The notes: generated from the sequence alone by a model not told the origin. A stretch of DNA of 64,000 nt from JAISGQ01 sp964500965 (GCA_964500965.1 CAZCQZ010000004.1:46601-110600); one strand, 5' to 3'. Shown: positions 24,749 through 34,493, counted from the first letter of the stretch. A program made the numbers and translations.

Positions 24749-25537
24749 ATGAAGAAAATCTTAGCAATGCTCCTTTGTTGCGTAATGGTCGTAGCTATGT
24801 TTGCCGGCATGACCGTTTCCGCAACCACCTTTGAAGAGCTCGAGGGCTATCATGCATACCTCGGCGTTCAGACCTGCACCACCCTTTGGATTTTCCGTAA
24901 CGCTGTTAACGACGGCACCTACGGTATCGGCATGGTTCATGAAGAAACCGGCGTTACCGCTTTTGACGGTCTTTGGTCTGTAGGCGCAGAGTCCCTCTAT
25001 GCAGGTACTTTCACCGATGCTGACATCGACGGCAACGGCACCTACACCGTATCTCTTGTTGACCCCGACTTCCAGGATGAGCAGTACTTCAGCCTTCTGT
25101 TCGTTTCCACCAACGTTCCTCTTGATGCAGGCATTACCTTCTCCAACGTTAAGGTAAAGGTCAACAACAAGACCGTTTGGGACGAAGAAGAAGCATTCCT
25201 CAGCCCCGATGATAAGGAATACTGCAACATTCTTCTCCAGAATCAGTGGAACAACGACCGCAAGGATCTCTTCCAGCTTGCTGAGCCTTGCAACGTTACC
25301 TCTATCGAGGTTTCCTTTGATGTTTCCGGTTTCGATTACTGGGCAGAGGGTCAGGAACCCACCGGCGATGTAACCGATGAGCCTGCTACTGAGCCTGAAG
25401 TTACCGCTACCAACACCGATACTCCCGCTACCGACAACACCGCTTCCGAAGGCGGCTGCACCGGTTCTGTTGCACTTCCCGCACTTGCTGCAGTTATCAT
25501 GGCAGCAGCACTTCTCGTTTTCAAGAAGCGCGCATAA
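24749..25537 (+). CDS. Secreted beta-rich protein with GGC-type C-terminal anchor
   Basis: A 262-residue protein. Signal peptide at 1-25, then a beta-rich domain of about 180 residues (YHAYLGVQTCTTLWIFRNAV; GTYTVSLVDPDF; TSIEVSFDVSGF), a Pro/Thr/Asp-rich linker, and a C-terminus EGGCTGSVALPALAAVIMAA followed by hydrophobic residues and FKKRA. The same ending is on the GH5 enzyme at 31830-34478. The domain has the look of a carbohydrate-binding beta-sandwich, with a general resemblance to a region of that GH5 protein, but I cannot name a CBM family. Codon use is strongly biased, which suggests high expression. GGAGG lies 8 bases before ATG 24749. A hairpin follows, then the permeases. Confidence 0.8.
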   Translation: MKKILAMLLCCVMVVAMFAGMTVSATTFEELEGYHAYLGVQTCTTLWIFRNAVNDGTYGIGMVHEETGVTAFDGLWSVGAESLYAGTFTDADIDGNGTYTVSLVDPDFQDEQYFSLLFVSTNVPLDAGITFSNVKVKVNNKTVWDEEEAFLSPDDKEYCNILLQNQWNNDRKDLFQLAEPCNVTSIEVSFDVSGFDYWAEGQEPTGDVTDEPATEPEVTATNTDTPATDNTASEGGCTGSVALPALAAVIMAAALLVFKKRA

Positions 25538-25584
25538 TTGATTACATATAAGTGTCTTAATGACCTTGTAAGGTAACACAATGA

Positions 25585-25624
25585 AGCCCTCGGAGGACGG
25601 GGCAACCTGTCCTCTCTGAGGGCT
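25585..25624 (+). terminator. Hairpin after the secreted protein gene
   Basis: AGCCCTC and AGGAC pair with TGTCCT and GAGGGCT, with a small bulge. There is no clear T run, so it may attenuate rather than fully stop transcription into the permease genes, leaving more message for the first gene. Confidence 0.6.
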
Positions 25625-25751
25625 GATTATGGCAAATGCCGCGAAATCGGGCGCTTGTAAAGTCGGCGTCGCAGTAATGCACGGCGCGTTGCTGAAAATA
25701 ATTCAATCGATGTCAGCTTTTAAGCGGTCGGTTTGGCACTGGAGGTAGAGG

Positions 25752-27290
25752 ATGAAAAAGCTTATTTCTCCCAGGGAAAAAACTGCGAACATTTTCCTGT
25801 TTGCTTCGAGAATAGTTGTTGCAATCGCATCACTTATTATCTTTTTTCCGGGATTCAACCCTGTAAGAGTTTATACAAATATGAGCTCTAAAACCGCGTT
25901 GCTTACCAGCGCGATTTCTTACGAAAATTTCCTTGGCACAAAGTTGTATAATGTCCTCCGTGAGGGCGGTATGGATGATGGTCCACTGGTGGTCCTTTCC
26001 TACATGGCAATACTTCTTCTTTTAGGTCTCATTGTCGTTGTCGTCGGCTCATGTATGTCTCTCGGCAACCTGAAGCTGAAAAAAATCGGTAACTGGGTTA
26101 CCATCGGCGGTACTGCTGTTGAGCTTGCCGCACTTGCAATTATTTATGTAAGCTATCAGAATGCAGTTGTTGCTTATAATAATTACGTTGACTATTGTAA
26201 TTCTATAAGTGAAAAGGTAGAGTTCACAACAATGTTCCCTCCGGGATTTTACTTCTTCTTTGCGTTTGCGGTGCTGGTGTGTGCACTTGTTATTACAGCA
26301 CAGGTAATTCTGCCGAGAGCGGAAAAAGGCGCAAAGTGTGAAATGCCCACGAAGTACAAGCTGTTCCTTATGTTTATGCCCTTTGCGGTTCTGTGCTTCC
26401 TGTTCTCATACCTGCCCCTTTACGGCTGGCGTTTTGCATTCTTTAAAAAGATAAATGACAATAATATCGTCAATACCTCAAGCATATGGACAATGCTTTT
26501 CGGTGAGGGAATGGGCGAGTTTGTCGGACTGAAGTACTTCAAAATGTTCGTTCAGGATCCGGCGTATCGTGCAATAGTTATCAGAGTTCTCAGAAACACC
26601 CTCGTAATGAGCGGACTCGGTATTCTCACAAGCTGGTGTCCGATGGCTATCGCAATCCTTCTTGCCGAAATCAAGAACACAAAGTTTGTAAAGGTTATTC
26701 AGACTGTTACAACAATACCTAACTTTATTTCCTGGGTTCTTGTTTACGCTGTTGCACTTGCAATATTCTCAAATGACGGCTTTATCAACACCGTTCTGTC
26801 CCAGTGGATTGACGGCTATGAAAAGCAGTTGTTCCTGAGCGATGCCAGCGGTATCTGGTTTAAGATGCTTTTGTGGGGCATGTGGAAAGGCGTAGGTTGG
26901 AGTGCTATTACTTATGTGGCGGCGTTGTCCGGTATTGACCAGCAGCTTTATGAAGCAGCTTCAATTGACGGTGCAGGTCGTTTCCAGAAGATGTGGTACG
27001 TATCACTGCCCGGACTGCTTCCCACATATACAGTTCTGCTGCTTCTCTCCATTGCATCAATACTGAGCAACGGTATGGATCAGTACTATGTATTCGCAAA
27101 CAACTCCAATAAGGATACTATTGAAGTTCTTGACCTCTATGTTTATAACATCGGTCTCGGCGATTCCAAAAACCCGTTGACAATATCACTTTCAACAGTT
27201 GTCGGTATGACAAAGACCGTTGTCAGCGTATTCCTGCTCTTCTGCGCAAACGGCATTTCAAAGCTGTTCCGCGGCGAAAGTATTGTATAA
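25752..27290 (+). CDS. ABC sugar permease, LplB type, with extra N-terminal membrane domain
   Basis: A 512-residue inner-membrane permease. The canonical part starts near residue 200 (KYKLFLMFMPFAVLCFLFSY, then SYLPLYGW) and has the EAA loop EAASIDGAGRFQKMWYVSLP that contacts the ATPase. Before it are about 190 extra residues with four hydrophobic helices (about 15-37, 78-103, 110-134, 157-187); usual LplB-type permeases are about 300-320 residues. With the next two genes it forms an oligosaccharide importer. As is common for this class no ATPase gene is present, so a shared MsmK-like ATPase is likely. GGAGGTAGAGG precedes ATG 25752. Confidence 0.88.
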   Translation: MKKLISPREKTANIFLFASRIVVAIASLIIFFPGFNPVRVYTNMSSKTALLTSAISYENFLGTKLYNVLREGGMDDGPLVVLSYMAILLLLGLIVVVVGSCMSLGNLKLKKIGNWVTIGGTAVELAALAIIYVSYQNAVVAYNNYVDYCNSISEKVEFTTMFPPGFYFFFAFAVLVCALVITAQVILPRAEKGAKCEMPTKYKLFLMFMPFAVLCFLFSYLPLYGWRFAFFKKINDNNIVNTSSIWTMLFGEGMGEFVGLKYFKMFVQDPAYRAIVIRVLRNTLVMSGLGILTSWCPMAIAILLAEIKNTKFVKVIQTVTTIPNFISWVLVYAVALAIFSNDGFINTVLSQWIDGYEKQLFLSDASGIWFKMLLWGMWKGVGWSAITYVAALSGIDQQLYEAASIDGAGRFQKMWYVSLPGLLPTYTVLLLLSIASILSNGMDQYYVFANNSNKDTIEVLDLYVYNIGLGDSKNPLTISLSTVVGMTKTVVSVFLLFCANGISKLFRGESIV

Positions 27291-27305
27291 GGAGGTTGCG
27301 TGAAA

Positions 27306-28244
27306 ATGGCTAAAGAAAAAGCAATTAAAGTAAAATCTCATATCAAAAAGAGCACAGGCGATTATATTTTTGATATATGCAATGTAACCTTCTTCGTTCT
27401 TTTCTGCATAATCTGCATTTTCCCGTTCTGGTATCTGTTTATCAATACCATTTCCGATAACGACCTTGTCATGCAGGGTCAGATAAACTTTTTACCTAAA
27501 GGAATACACATCAACAACTATGTGAAGATTGTTCAGAACGGTGAGCTTGGTCAGGCATTTATTATCACCATCGCAAGAACACTTCTCGGTACTGCCGTAA
27601 TGGTGGCTGCATCTGCATTTATCGGATACCTTATGACAAAGAATGAGATGTGGCATAAGAAATTCTGGTATCGTTTCCTTATCATTACCATGTACTTTAA
27701 CGCAGGTCTTATCCCCGGATACTTGAACAACGTTATGTTGGGTCTTAGTGAATCGTTCCTCGTATACATTATTCCCGCAATCGTTGCTCCCTACAATATT
27801 ATCCTTGTAAAGACCTATATCGAGTCTATTCCCCCTGCACTTGAGGAAAGCGCATTTATAGACGGCGCAGGTTATTTCAAGATTTTCAGAAAGATTATCT
27901 GGCCGCTGTCAATTCCTATTCTTGCCACAATAGCAATATTCGGTGCTGTAGGTCACTGGAACTCTTTCATGGATTCGGTTATTTATTTCAGTGCTACTCC
28001 GAAGCTCCAGACTCTCCAGCACAAGCTCAATACTTACCTGAACGAAGCAAGTAACCTCAGCGCGGTTGTAAGCGGCTCGCAGGGTGTTACAGGCTCGGAT
28101 ATTGATGCTATTCAGGAATCCCTGAACAGCAAGGTAAGAACATATACCGTTTCCATGGTAACGATTATTCCTATTCTGATTGTTTACCCGTTCATGACCC
28201 GTTATTTCCAGAAAGGTATCATGCTCGGTGCTGTTAAGGGCTAA
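27306..28244 (+). CDS. ABC sugar permease, YtcP/LplC type
   Basis: About 312 residues with six membrane helices and the EAA loop EESAFIDGAGYFKIFRKIIW. It is the second permease of the importer and ends in FMTRYFQKGIMLGAVKG, the typical tail of this class. GGAGG at 27291-27295 favours ATG 27306 (10 bases); GTG 27300 is the alternative. Fifteen bases separate it from the first permease gene, so they are co-transcribed. Confidence 0.92.
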   Translation: MAKEKAIKVKSHIKKSTGDYIFDICNVTFFVLFCIICIFPFWYLFINTISDNDLVMQGQINFLPKGIHINNYVKIVQNGELGQAFIITIARTLLGTAVMVAASAFIGYLMTKNEMWHKKFWYRFLIITMYFNAGLIPGYLNNVMLGLSESFLVYIIPAIVAPYNIILVKTYIESIPPALEESAFIDGAGYFKIFRKIIWPLSIPILATIAIFGAVGHWNSFMDSVIYFSATPKLQTLQHKLNTYLNEASNLSAVVSGSQGVTGSDIDAIQESLNSKVRTYTVSMVTIIPILIVYPFMTRYFQKGIMLGAVKG

Positions 28245-28319
28245 TCGGTAAAACTGTTCTTTGGTGTGGAGGCTTCGGTGAAGAAAGCCTTTATATAACA
28301 ATTTAGGAGGAAAAAGAGA

Positions 28320-30068
28320 ATGAAAAAAATCATCGCATTAGTTCTCGCAGCTCTTATGATGGTTACTGTTTTTGCAGGTTGCGGTCGTTCTGTCAGCACC
28401 GGCAATAACAATGACACATCAAAAGAGCCCGTAACTTTCCCGCTGAAAGAAACCGTAAACCTCGTTGTTTACAGTCAGCTTGCAAACTACAACGGTGAGC
28501 TCACCGGCTGGTTTGCGGAAGTTCTTAAGGAAAAGTTCAATGTTACCATTACAATCATCCCCGATGCCGATGGCGTTTACGCTACCCGTATGGAATCCGG
28601 CAACCTCGGTGACATCGTTGTATGGGGTAACAACGGTAAGGATTATCTTGAAGCTGCTCAGAACGGCTATCTCTATGACTGGGAAAAGAGAGACCTTATC
28701 GGTCAGTACGGTTCATACATCAAGGAGAACATGGGCGCTGCTCTTGAGTCCAACAGAAAAATCAGCGGCACCGGTTCCGTATACGGCTTCGGTCACAACG
28801 TTGCTCCTTCAAACTCCAACAGCAACGAGGCATTCTTCTATACCTGGGACCTTCGCTATGACCTCTATGAGCAGCTTGGTTGCCCTGAAATAAAGAACCT
28901 CGATGATTATTATGATGTTCTTTTGAAGATGAAAGAAATCTGCCCCACCGGTGATGATGGCAACGAAACTTATGCAGTTTCCATCTGGCCTGACTGGGAC
29001 GGCTCCATGGTAATGTACGTTAAGTCCATGGCTACCGCATACTATGGTTACGACGAGTTCGGCGGCGGTCTTTATGACCCCAACACCGGTAACTATTATG
29101 CCGCAATGGATCCCGACGGTCCTTACATTGAGATGCTCCGTTGGTTCAACAAGCTCTACAGAGCAGGCCTGCTTGACCCCGACTCATCTTCTCAGACTTT
29201 CGATAAGATGTCCGAGAAAGTTAAGAACGGTCGTACCTTCTTCTCAATCTTCAACTATGCAGGTTATATGACCTACAATACTAACGAGCACATCGAAGCA
29301 GGCAAGGGCATGTTCACAGTAACACCCGATGAATCCGCTCCTATTGTTTACGGTCTGAACATTGAAGGCGGTAACAGAATCTGGTCTATCGGTTCTCAGA
29401 CACAGTATCCCGAAGTCTGCATGGCTATCATCAACTGGCTCTGCACTCCTGAGGGCAGACTTACTGCTGACTACGGTCCTAAGGACATATGCTGGTACTA
29501 TGATGAAGACGGCAAAACCCACTTCACCGAAGTCGGTCTTATCTGTAAGAATGACCCGAAGTCTGACCTCGGTGCTCTGACTAACGGTCGTTATACCGGC
29601 GTGTTCACCAACTGCGCTAACCAGATGAACAATACCACATGGACAAACGAGGCAATCAACCCCGAATCCGGTGAAACCTACAACTGCGAGGGCTGGGCTT
29701 CCTTCACTTCCGCATCTCCCTCTGACATTGAGCAGAAGTGGATTGATTGGGCATCTGATGTTACCGGTACAGAGGTTGCTAACGAGCAGGATTACCTCTA
29801 TGCACGTAACTATACCGTAAATCCCGGTGTTACTTTCGCAATGCAGACTCTTGATGACGAGCTTTCATTCACAGAGCAGACCGTTAACGATAAGGTTAAG
29901 CAGGTCTCCTGGAACTGCATCGAAGCAAAGACAGAGGATGAATTTGAGTCCATTCTTTCTGCCGGCATCGAAGAATTGAATGCACTCGGCTACGAGAAGC
30001 TTACCGAGTTCTATACCGGCGAAGCTGCACGTAAGTATGCTGAGGCACAGGCTGCACTCAACAGCTAA
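28320..30068 (+). CDS. Extracellular sugar-binding lipoprotein (LipO type)
   Basis: A 582-residue solute-binding protein. Lipobox VFAGC (Cys21) anchors it to the outer face of the membrane. It has the large bilobal fold of family 1 binding proteins (TIIPDADGVYATRMESGNLG; TPEGRLTADYGPKD; NGYLYDWEK). It would catch oligosaccharides and hand them to the two permeases just upstream. Gene order permease-permease-binding protein and the size match LplB/YtcP/LipO systems for plant-glycan oligosaccharides. The ligand is not determined; the neighbouring GH5 suggests beta-glucan fragments. AGGAGG precedes ATG 28320. Codon use is strongly biased, again suggesting high expression. Confidence 0.9.
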   Translation: MKKIIALVLAALMMVTVFAGCGRSVSTGNNNDTSKEPVTFPLKETVNLVVYSQLANYNGELTGWFAEVLKEKFNVTITIIPDADGVYATRMESGNLGDIVVWGNNGKDYLEAAQNGYLYDWEKRDLIGQYGSYIKENMGAALESNRKISGTGSVYGFGHNVAPSNSNSNEAFFYTWDLRYDLYEQLGCPEIKNLDDYYDVLLKMKEICPTGDDGNETYAVSIWPDWDGSMVMYVKSMATAYYGYDEFGGGLYDPNTGNYYAAMDPDGPYIEMLRWFNKLYRAGLLDPDSSSQTFDKMSEKVKNGRTFFSIFNYAGYMTYNTNEHIEAGKGMFTVTPDESAPIVYGLNIEGGNRIWSIGSQTQYPEVCMAIINWLCTPEGRLTADYGPKDICWYYDEDGKTHFTEVGLICKNDPKSDLGALTNGRYTGVFTNCANQMNNTTWTNEAINPESGETYNCEGWASFTSASPSDIEQKWIDWASDVTGTEVANEQDYLYARNYTVNPGVTFAMQTLDDELSFTEQTVNDKVKQVSWNCIEAKTEDEFESILSAGIEELNALGYEKLTEFYTGEAARKYAEAQAALNS

Positions 30069-30106
30069 ATAATCACAAAAAACTGCGTATTTTAACGCAA
30101 TTTAGA

Positions 30107-30139
30107 GCAAAAGGCTGTTCATTGCGAACAGCCTTTTGC
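30107..30139 (+). terminator. Hairpin after the binding-protein gene
   Basis: GCAAAAGGCTGTTC pairs perfectly with GAACAGCCTTTTGC around five bases. Its T tract is inside the 3' arm. It lies 39 bases after the stop and 26 bases before the next start, so read-through to the downstream genes may be partial. Confidence 0.7.
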
Positions 30140-30164
30140 CAAAGTTAACACAAGGAGACAATAA

Positions 30165-31004
30165 ATGAAGTTTTTCAGTGTCGATGGTCCTTTATACAAG
30201 TTCATGAGCAAGCTTTGGCTTACGTTAAAGCTGAATTTTTTCTGGATTCTGTTCAGCTTGCCGATTATAACAATCGGTGCGTCAACGGTTGCGGCGTACT
30301 CGGTGGGAATGAAGATTGTCCGCGATGAGGAGGGTCACATATTCCGCCAGTTTGTAAAGGCTTTCAAAGAGAATTTCAGACAGGGTACAATTGCATGGAT
30401 ATTAAATGTTATAGTCGCACTTGCAATTTACTATGATTTCCAGCTTTCCGCAATTGAGGGCATGAGCGAGCTTTTGACCATGGTGTTTTTCATTTTTGGC
30501 ATCATATGCACGTTCTTTATGGTGCTGGCGATGATATATACATATCCTCTGATTGCACGGTATGACAATAAACTGGTTGCAACAATCAAAAATTCAATCA
30601 GCGTTGCGTTTCAGTTTTTTGTCGGCACAATTGTGCTCATCATAATCGTTGCAATTGAGATATGCATATTCGCATGGAATACGACCATGTGGTTTTTCGG
30701 ACTGATTCTCGGACCTGCTGTGGTTATTCTGACGATAAGTTACTATGCACGCAATACTTTCGGAATAATCGAGCTTGACCCTGAGAATATCAGAGAAGCA
30801 AAGAAAAAGAAGAGAAAAAATACCGAGTTTGACCCGGAGGCAAGCGGCAGTGAGTACACTCCGATTTACGATGAGGACAGAATACTCATAATGCCGGACG
30901 ATGAGGACGAATATGTCGATGAGGCAGAGGAATCCGAGACAGAAGAAGCCGACGGAGAGTTAAACAACGGCGACACTGGAGAAAATGACGGGGAGGAAAG
31001 CTGA
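30165..31004 (+). CDS. YesL-like (DUF624) membrane protein with acidic tail
   Basis: A 279-residue protein. Residues 1-200 are the DUF624/YesL region with about five membrane helices (FFSVDGPLYKFMSKLWLTLK start). YesL-type genes go with YtcP/LplB sugar importers and with YesMN two-component systems; the molecular role is unknown. The last 75 residues are very acidic (MPDDEDEYVDEAEESETEEA), beyond the usual end of the family, and are probably cytoplasmic and disordered. Its stop (31002-31004) is one base before the next ATG, so the two are coupled. Confidence 0.82.
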   Translation: MKFFSVDGPLYKFMSKLWLTLKLNFFWILFSLPIITIGASTVAAYSVGMKIVRDEEGHIFRQFVKAFKENFRQGTIAWILNVIVALAIYYDFQLSAIEGMSELLTMVFFIFGIICTFFMVLAMIYTYPLIARYDNKLVATIKNSISVAFQFFVGTIVLIIIVAIEICIFAWNTTMWFFGLILGPAVVILTISYYARNTFGIIELDPENIREAKKKKRKNTEFDPEASGSEYTPIYDEDRILIMPDDEDEYVDEAEESETEEADGELNNGDTGENDGEES

Positions 31005-31005
31005 T

Positions 31006-31815
31006 ATGCTTCACCGTAATATTAAATTGAATGTTAAAGGCTCATTGGAAAATGCGTCCTTTACAACATACTTTATCGACCGTTCAGACGAGGTTGGAGT
31101 AAACAAACGCCCCTGCATAGTGCTTTGTCCCGGCGGTGGCTACGAATTTCTTTCCGACAGAGAGGGAGAGTTTTTTGCTCTGCAATATCTTGCAAGGGGC
31201 ATAAATGCCGTCGTGCTGAAATATTCCTGCAAGCCTGCCGTTTATCCCACCGCGATGCTTGAGCTGGCGGAAACCGTCAGACGGCTCCGGGAAAACGCGG
31301 AGGAATGGAATATAGACCCGGAAAAGATAATTGTCAGCGGTGCTTCCGCAGGCGGTCATCTTGCCGCAAGCTACAGCGTTTTCTGGAGCGAGGATTTCAT
31401 AGCCGATGAGCTTGGCGTTGCAAAAGAAATACTCCGTCCCAACGCACAGGTGCTTTGCTATCCGGTTATTACGTCGGGCGAGTATGCACATCGCGGCTCG
31501 TTTACCGCTCTGCTCGGCGACAGATACGACGAGCTTGTTGATAAGATGTCACTTGAAAATCAGGTCAACAAGGATACACCGAAAGCCTTTGTGTGGCACA
31601 CCTTTGAGGACGGTTATGTACCCCCGGAAAACTCACTGCTTTATGTAAACGCATTGAGAAAAGCCGGAATACCCACGGAATTTCATATGTTCCAGCCGGG
31701 CGGACATGGAATTGCTCTGGCAAGTGAAATGACGGCATGGATTAACGGAGACGGCGTTGTACCGCAGTGCCAATGCTGGATAGACCTTGCCTGTGCATGG
31801 ATTAAAAACTTATAA
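31006..31815 (+). CDS. Alpha/beta hydrolase, probable carbohydrate esterase
   Basis: A 269-residue hydrolase. It has the oxyanion segment CPGGGY, the nucleophile elbow GASAGGH (Ser), and a late HG (FQPGGHG) as the likely catalytic His. This is the pattern of the acetyl-xylan-esterase/BD-FAE-like group, which removes acetyl or similar groups from sugars. No signal peptide, so it would act on imported oligosaccharides in the cytoplasm. ATG 31006 follows GGGGAGGAAAG; an earlier ATG 30985 lies inside the upstream gene. It is 14 bases before the GH5 gene and part of the same locus. Confidence 0.85.
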   Translation: MLHRNIKLNVKGSLENASFTTYFIDRSDEVGVNKRPCIVLCPGGGYEFLSDREGEFFALQYLARGINAVVLKYSCKPAVYPTAMLELAETVRRLRENAEEWNIDPEKIIVSGASAGGHLAASYSVFWSEDFIADELGVAKEILRPNAQVLCYPVITSGEYAHRGSFTALLGDRYDELVDKMSLENQVNKDTPKAFVWHTFEDGYVPPENSLLYVNALRKAGIPTEFHMFQPGGHGIALASEMTAWINGDGVVPQCQCWIDLACAWIKNL

Positions 31816-31829
31816 GGAGGAAAACCTCT

Positions 31830-34478
31830 ATGAAAAACTTTTTCAAAAGAGCGGCGGCAGTGCTTCTTTGCGTAATGCTCGTTGCCGCTATGGTGCCTGT
31901 TTACGGGGTATCGGCGGCGAGCGAGGTTGATACAGCCCCTGCATACCGTGTTCTTTCCGCAGAGCAAATGGTTGCGGAAATGGGTACGGGCTGGAATCTC
32001 GGCAATACAATGGACGGTCACACCGGCGGAACTCCCAATGAAACCCAGTGGCAGTCCGTTATAACCACTCAGGCGTTGATTGACGCCGTTCACGACTACG
32101 GCTTCAACACCGTTCGTATTCCCACCACCTGGGGTACGATGATAAACGAGGACTATTCCATTAACGAAAAGTGGATTAGCCGCGTTCAGGACATCGTTGA
32201 TTACTGCATCGAAAACGGAATGTATGTAGTTATCAATATTCACCATGACGGCGCAGACAACGGATACTGGCTTGACATGGGTGCTGATGATATGACGCCC
32301 GTGTACGAGAAGTTTGCCGGTGTCTGGAACAGTATCGCGACATATTTCAAGGACTATGACGAACACCTCCTGTTTGCCGCATTCAATGAAATTTCCACCA
32401 CCGGCAGCGATACGGCAACTATTACTCGCGATATGGAAAGAATCAATGAGCTGAATCAGATATTCGTCGATACAGTACGTGCAACCGGTGGAAACAATGC
32501 AGAACGCTGGCTTATTTGCCCCGGTCGTTATACGAATATCGAAATCACCTGCAACGATACATACGGCTTCAAAATGCCTACCGACACCGTAAAGGACAGA
32601 CTTTTTGTTGAGTTCCATTACTATGATTGGCAGTTCGGCATTTATGAGAGCATGGGCAAAACCAGCTTCAGCGAGCAGAACGCCAAATCCCTTGAGGAAA
32701 GCTTTAAGCTTCTCAAAGAAAACTTCATCTCAAAGGGAATCCCCGTTATCATCGGTGAGTACGGTTCAATTAACAAGAACAATCTTCCCGAACGCGAGTA
32801 TCACCATGAGGTTGTCAATCTTCTTTGTGCAAAGTACGGACTGATTGTCCCCATTTACTGGGACGCAGGCTGGTATGACCGCACAATGGATCCCGATTAC
32901 GCTTTTGCGCTTATCGACAGAGAAACCTTTGAGCTTGTCGATCCCGAAGCAACATGGGCTATAATGCGCGGTTTCTATGCCTCCGAGGGCAAGGAGCTTG
33001 ACGACATAAAGAAACCTGCCGAGATTGTAGAGGCAACCGGTATCGAGATTGAAAAGGATGCCATTACAGTTACTGCCGGCGAAAATGTAAAGCTTTCCGC
33101 CAAAATCACAAACACCGATTCAAACGATGTTCTTATCTGGAAGACCTCCGATAAGACCGTTGCGACCGTTCTCAACGGCGGCTATCTTGAAGCTGTCGCA
33201 CCCGGTACGGCAACTGTTACCGTAGTTTCTCAGAGCGGCAGTGTTTCCAAAGAAATTACCGTTACCGTTCTTCCTCTTGAGGGCGATGCGACCGTAGAAG
33301 TCGCAAAGAGCGAAATCGAGCTTGAAGAAAGCGGATATGAGTTCTTAGATGTAACTCTCAAATCCTCAAACAGCAATGATTACGTCACATATCGTTCCTC
33401 CGATGAGAGCGTTGTGACAGTATCTCCCGTAGGCAAGGTGCTTGCAGTTTCCGCAGGTACGGCTTATGTGACTGTTTCCGCCGCAACAGGTGCGGTCGAA
33501 GTTGTAAAGGTAACAGTTACCGCCGCTGCCGTTTCCGAAGAAGGACCCTCAATCGAAATAGGCATAAATGTCTATTACAACGATTCCGAAGCAAGTTATT
33601 ACAATAACGAATACTGCGAGGAAACAGTTACCGTAACACAGGACGGTCAGTATACCCTTACATTTGACTGCGGAAAGGACCTTTCCGATGCCGCGAAGTC
33701 CGCAGGCGTTACCGGACTTAACAATCTGACTGCGGTTTATCTTAAGGACCATGCAATCACCCTCGGTAACGATTACAAGTCACATCTTGAATCCTGCAAC
33801 ATTTTCTGGAATTCCGTAGTTGTTGACGGCAAAGCGCTTACCGTAAACCAGAAAGAGTCTAAATCCGCAATTAAGAGCAACGGTCAGTTTGATACCAATG
33901 ACCCCCTCAATTCATGGGACGGCTCATATGTTGACGAGGTTGAGGTTGCAAACAATGTTCTTAATATCGTCGGCATTGATAATCCTCAGGTAATTACCGT
34001 TACCTTTACGATTTCCGACCTTGTGTTTGCAGATGATGCAGTGGCAACCGAAACAACAAACGATGCAACCGGTATTGAAACCGCAACAAACGCAGCACTT
34101 GAGATGACGGAAATCGGCGCAACAGAGAACATCGGCGTTATTGTTGAGCCGGTTGATGCGGCAGGCAAGGTGGCATTTGTTTCCTCTGACGTATCCGTTG
34201 CGGCTGTCACAATCAACGGTGTTAATGAGGACGGTGTTGTCACGGCAACCGTCACCGCAACAGGTGAGGGCGAGTGTACAATTACCGCTTGCACCGCAAG
34301 TGGACTTACCGCCGAATTTACGGTAAAATGCGTGATGAAAAATGATACGCCGGTCAATGAACCGACCGACAATACCACAGCGGCTTCCTCCGGCGGCTGT
34401 TCCGGCAGTGCCGTAATGCTCCCCGTTGCCGCAGTAATAATCGCAGCGGCACTTGTGATTTTCAAAAAGAGAGCATAG
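31830..34478 (+). CDS. Secreted GH5 endoglucanase with Ig-like modules and GGC-type C-terminal anchor
   Basis: An 882-residue modular enzyme. Signal peptide 1-30; GH5 catalytic domain about 42-380 (GTGWNLGNT at 52-60, TVRIPTTW, NIHHDG, acid/base Glu187 in FNE, HYYDW, nucleophile Glu310 in GEYG). Then two bacterial Ig-like (Big_2) modules at about 398-480 and 485-565, a beta-rich module at about 577-735 that may bind carbohydrate, a further Ig-like module, a Pro/Thr linker, and the end SGGCSGSAVMLPVAAVII ... FKKRA. GH5 enzymes of this build cut beta-1,4-glucan or related plant glucans outside the cell. The ending matches that of the protein at 24749-25537. AAGGAGG precedes ATG 31830. A terminator follows. 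Confidence 0.92.
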   Translation: MKNFFKRAAAVLLCVMLVAAMVPVYGVSAASEVDTAPAYRVLSAEQMVAEMGTGWNLGNTMDGHTGGTPNETQWQSVITTQALIDAVHDYGFNTVRIPTTWGTMINEDYSINEKWISRVQDIVDYCIENGMYVVINIHHDGADNGYWLDMGADDMTPVYEKFAGVWNSIATYFKDYDEHLLFAAFNEISTTGSDTATITRDMERINELNQIFVDTVRATGGNNAERWLICPGRYTNIEITCNDTYGFKMPTDTVKDRLFVEFHYYDWQFGIYESMGKTSFSEQNAKSLEESFKLLKENFISKGIPVIIGEYGSINKNNLPEREYHHEVVNLLCAKYGLIVPIYWDAGWYDRTMDPDYAFALIDRETFELVDPEATWAIMRGFYASEGKELDDIKKPAEIVEATGIEIEKDAITVTAGENVKLSAKITNTDSNDVLIWKTSDKTVATVLNGGYLEAVAPGTATVTVVSQSGSVSKEITVTVLPLEGDATVEVAKSEIELEESGYEFLDVTLKSSNSNDYVTYRSSDESVVTVSPVGKVLAVSAGTAYVTVSAATGAVEVVKVTVTAAAVSEEGPSIEIGINVYYNDSEASYYNNEYCEETVTVTQDGQYTLTFDCGKDLSDAAKSAGVTGLNNLTAVYLKDHAITLGNDYKSHLESCNIFWNSVVVDGKALTVNQKESKSAIKSNGQFDTNDPLNSWDGSYVDEVEVANNVLNIVGIDNPQVITVTFTISDLVFADDAVATETTNDATGIETATNAALEMTEIGATENIGVIVEPVDAAGKVAFVSSDVSVAAVTINGVNEDGVVTATVTATGEGECTITACTASGLTAEFTVKCVMKNDTPVNEPTDNTTAASSGGCSGSAVMLPVAAVIIAAALVIFKKRA

Positions 34479-34493
34479 TTTAAACAGATTCTC

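Noticed and set aside
24749..25537. LPXTG sortase signal at the end of the secreted protein
   Set aside because: There is no LPXTG-like motif; the boundary is GGCTGS followed by a helix, so it was treated as a different signal type.
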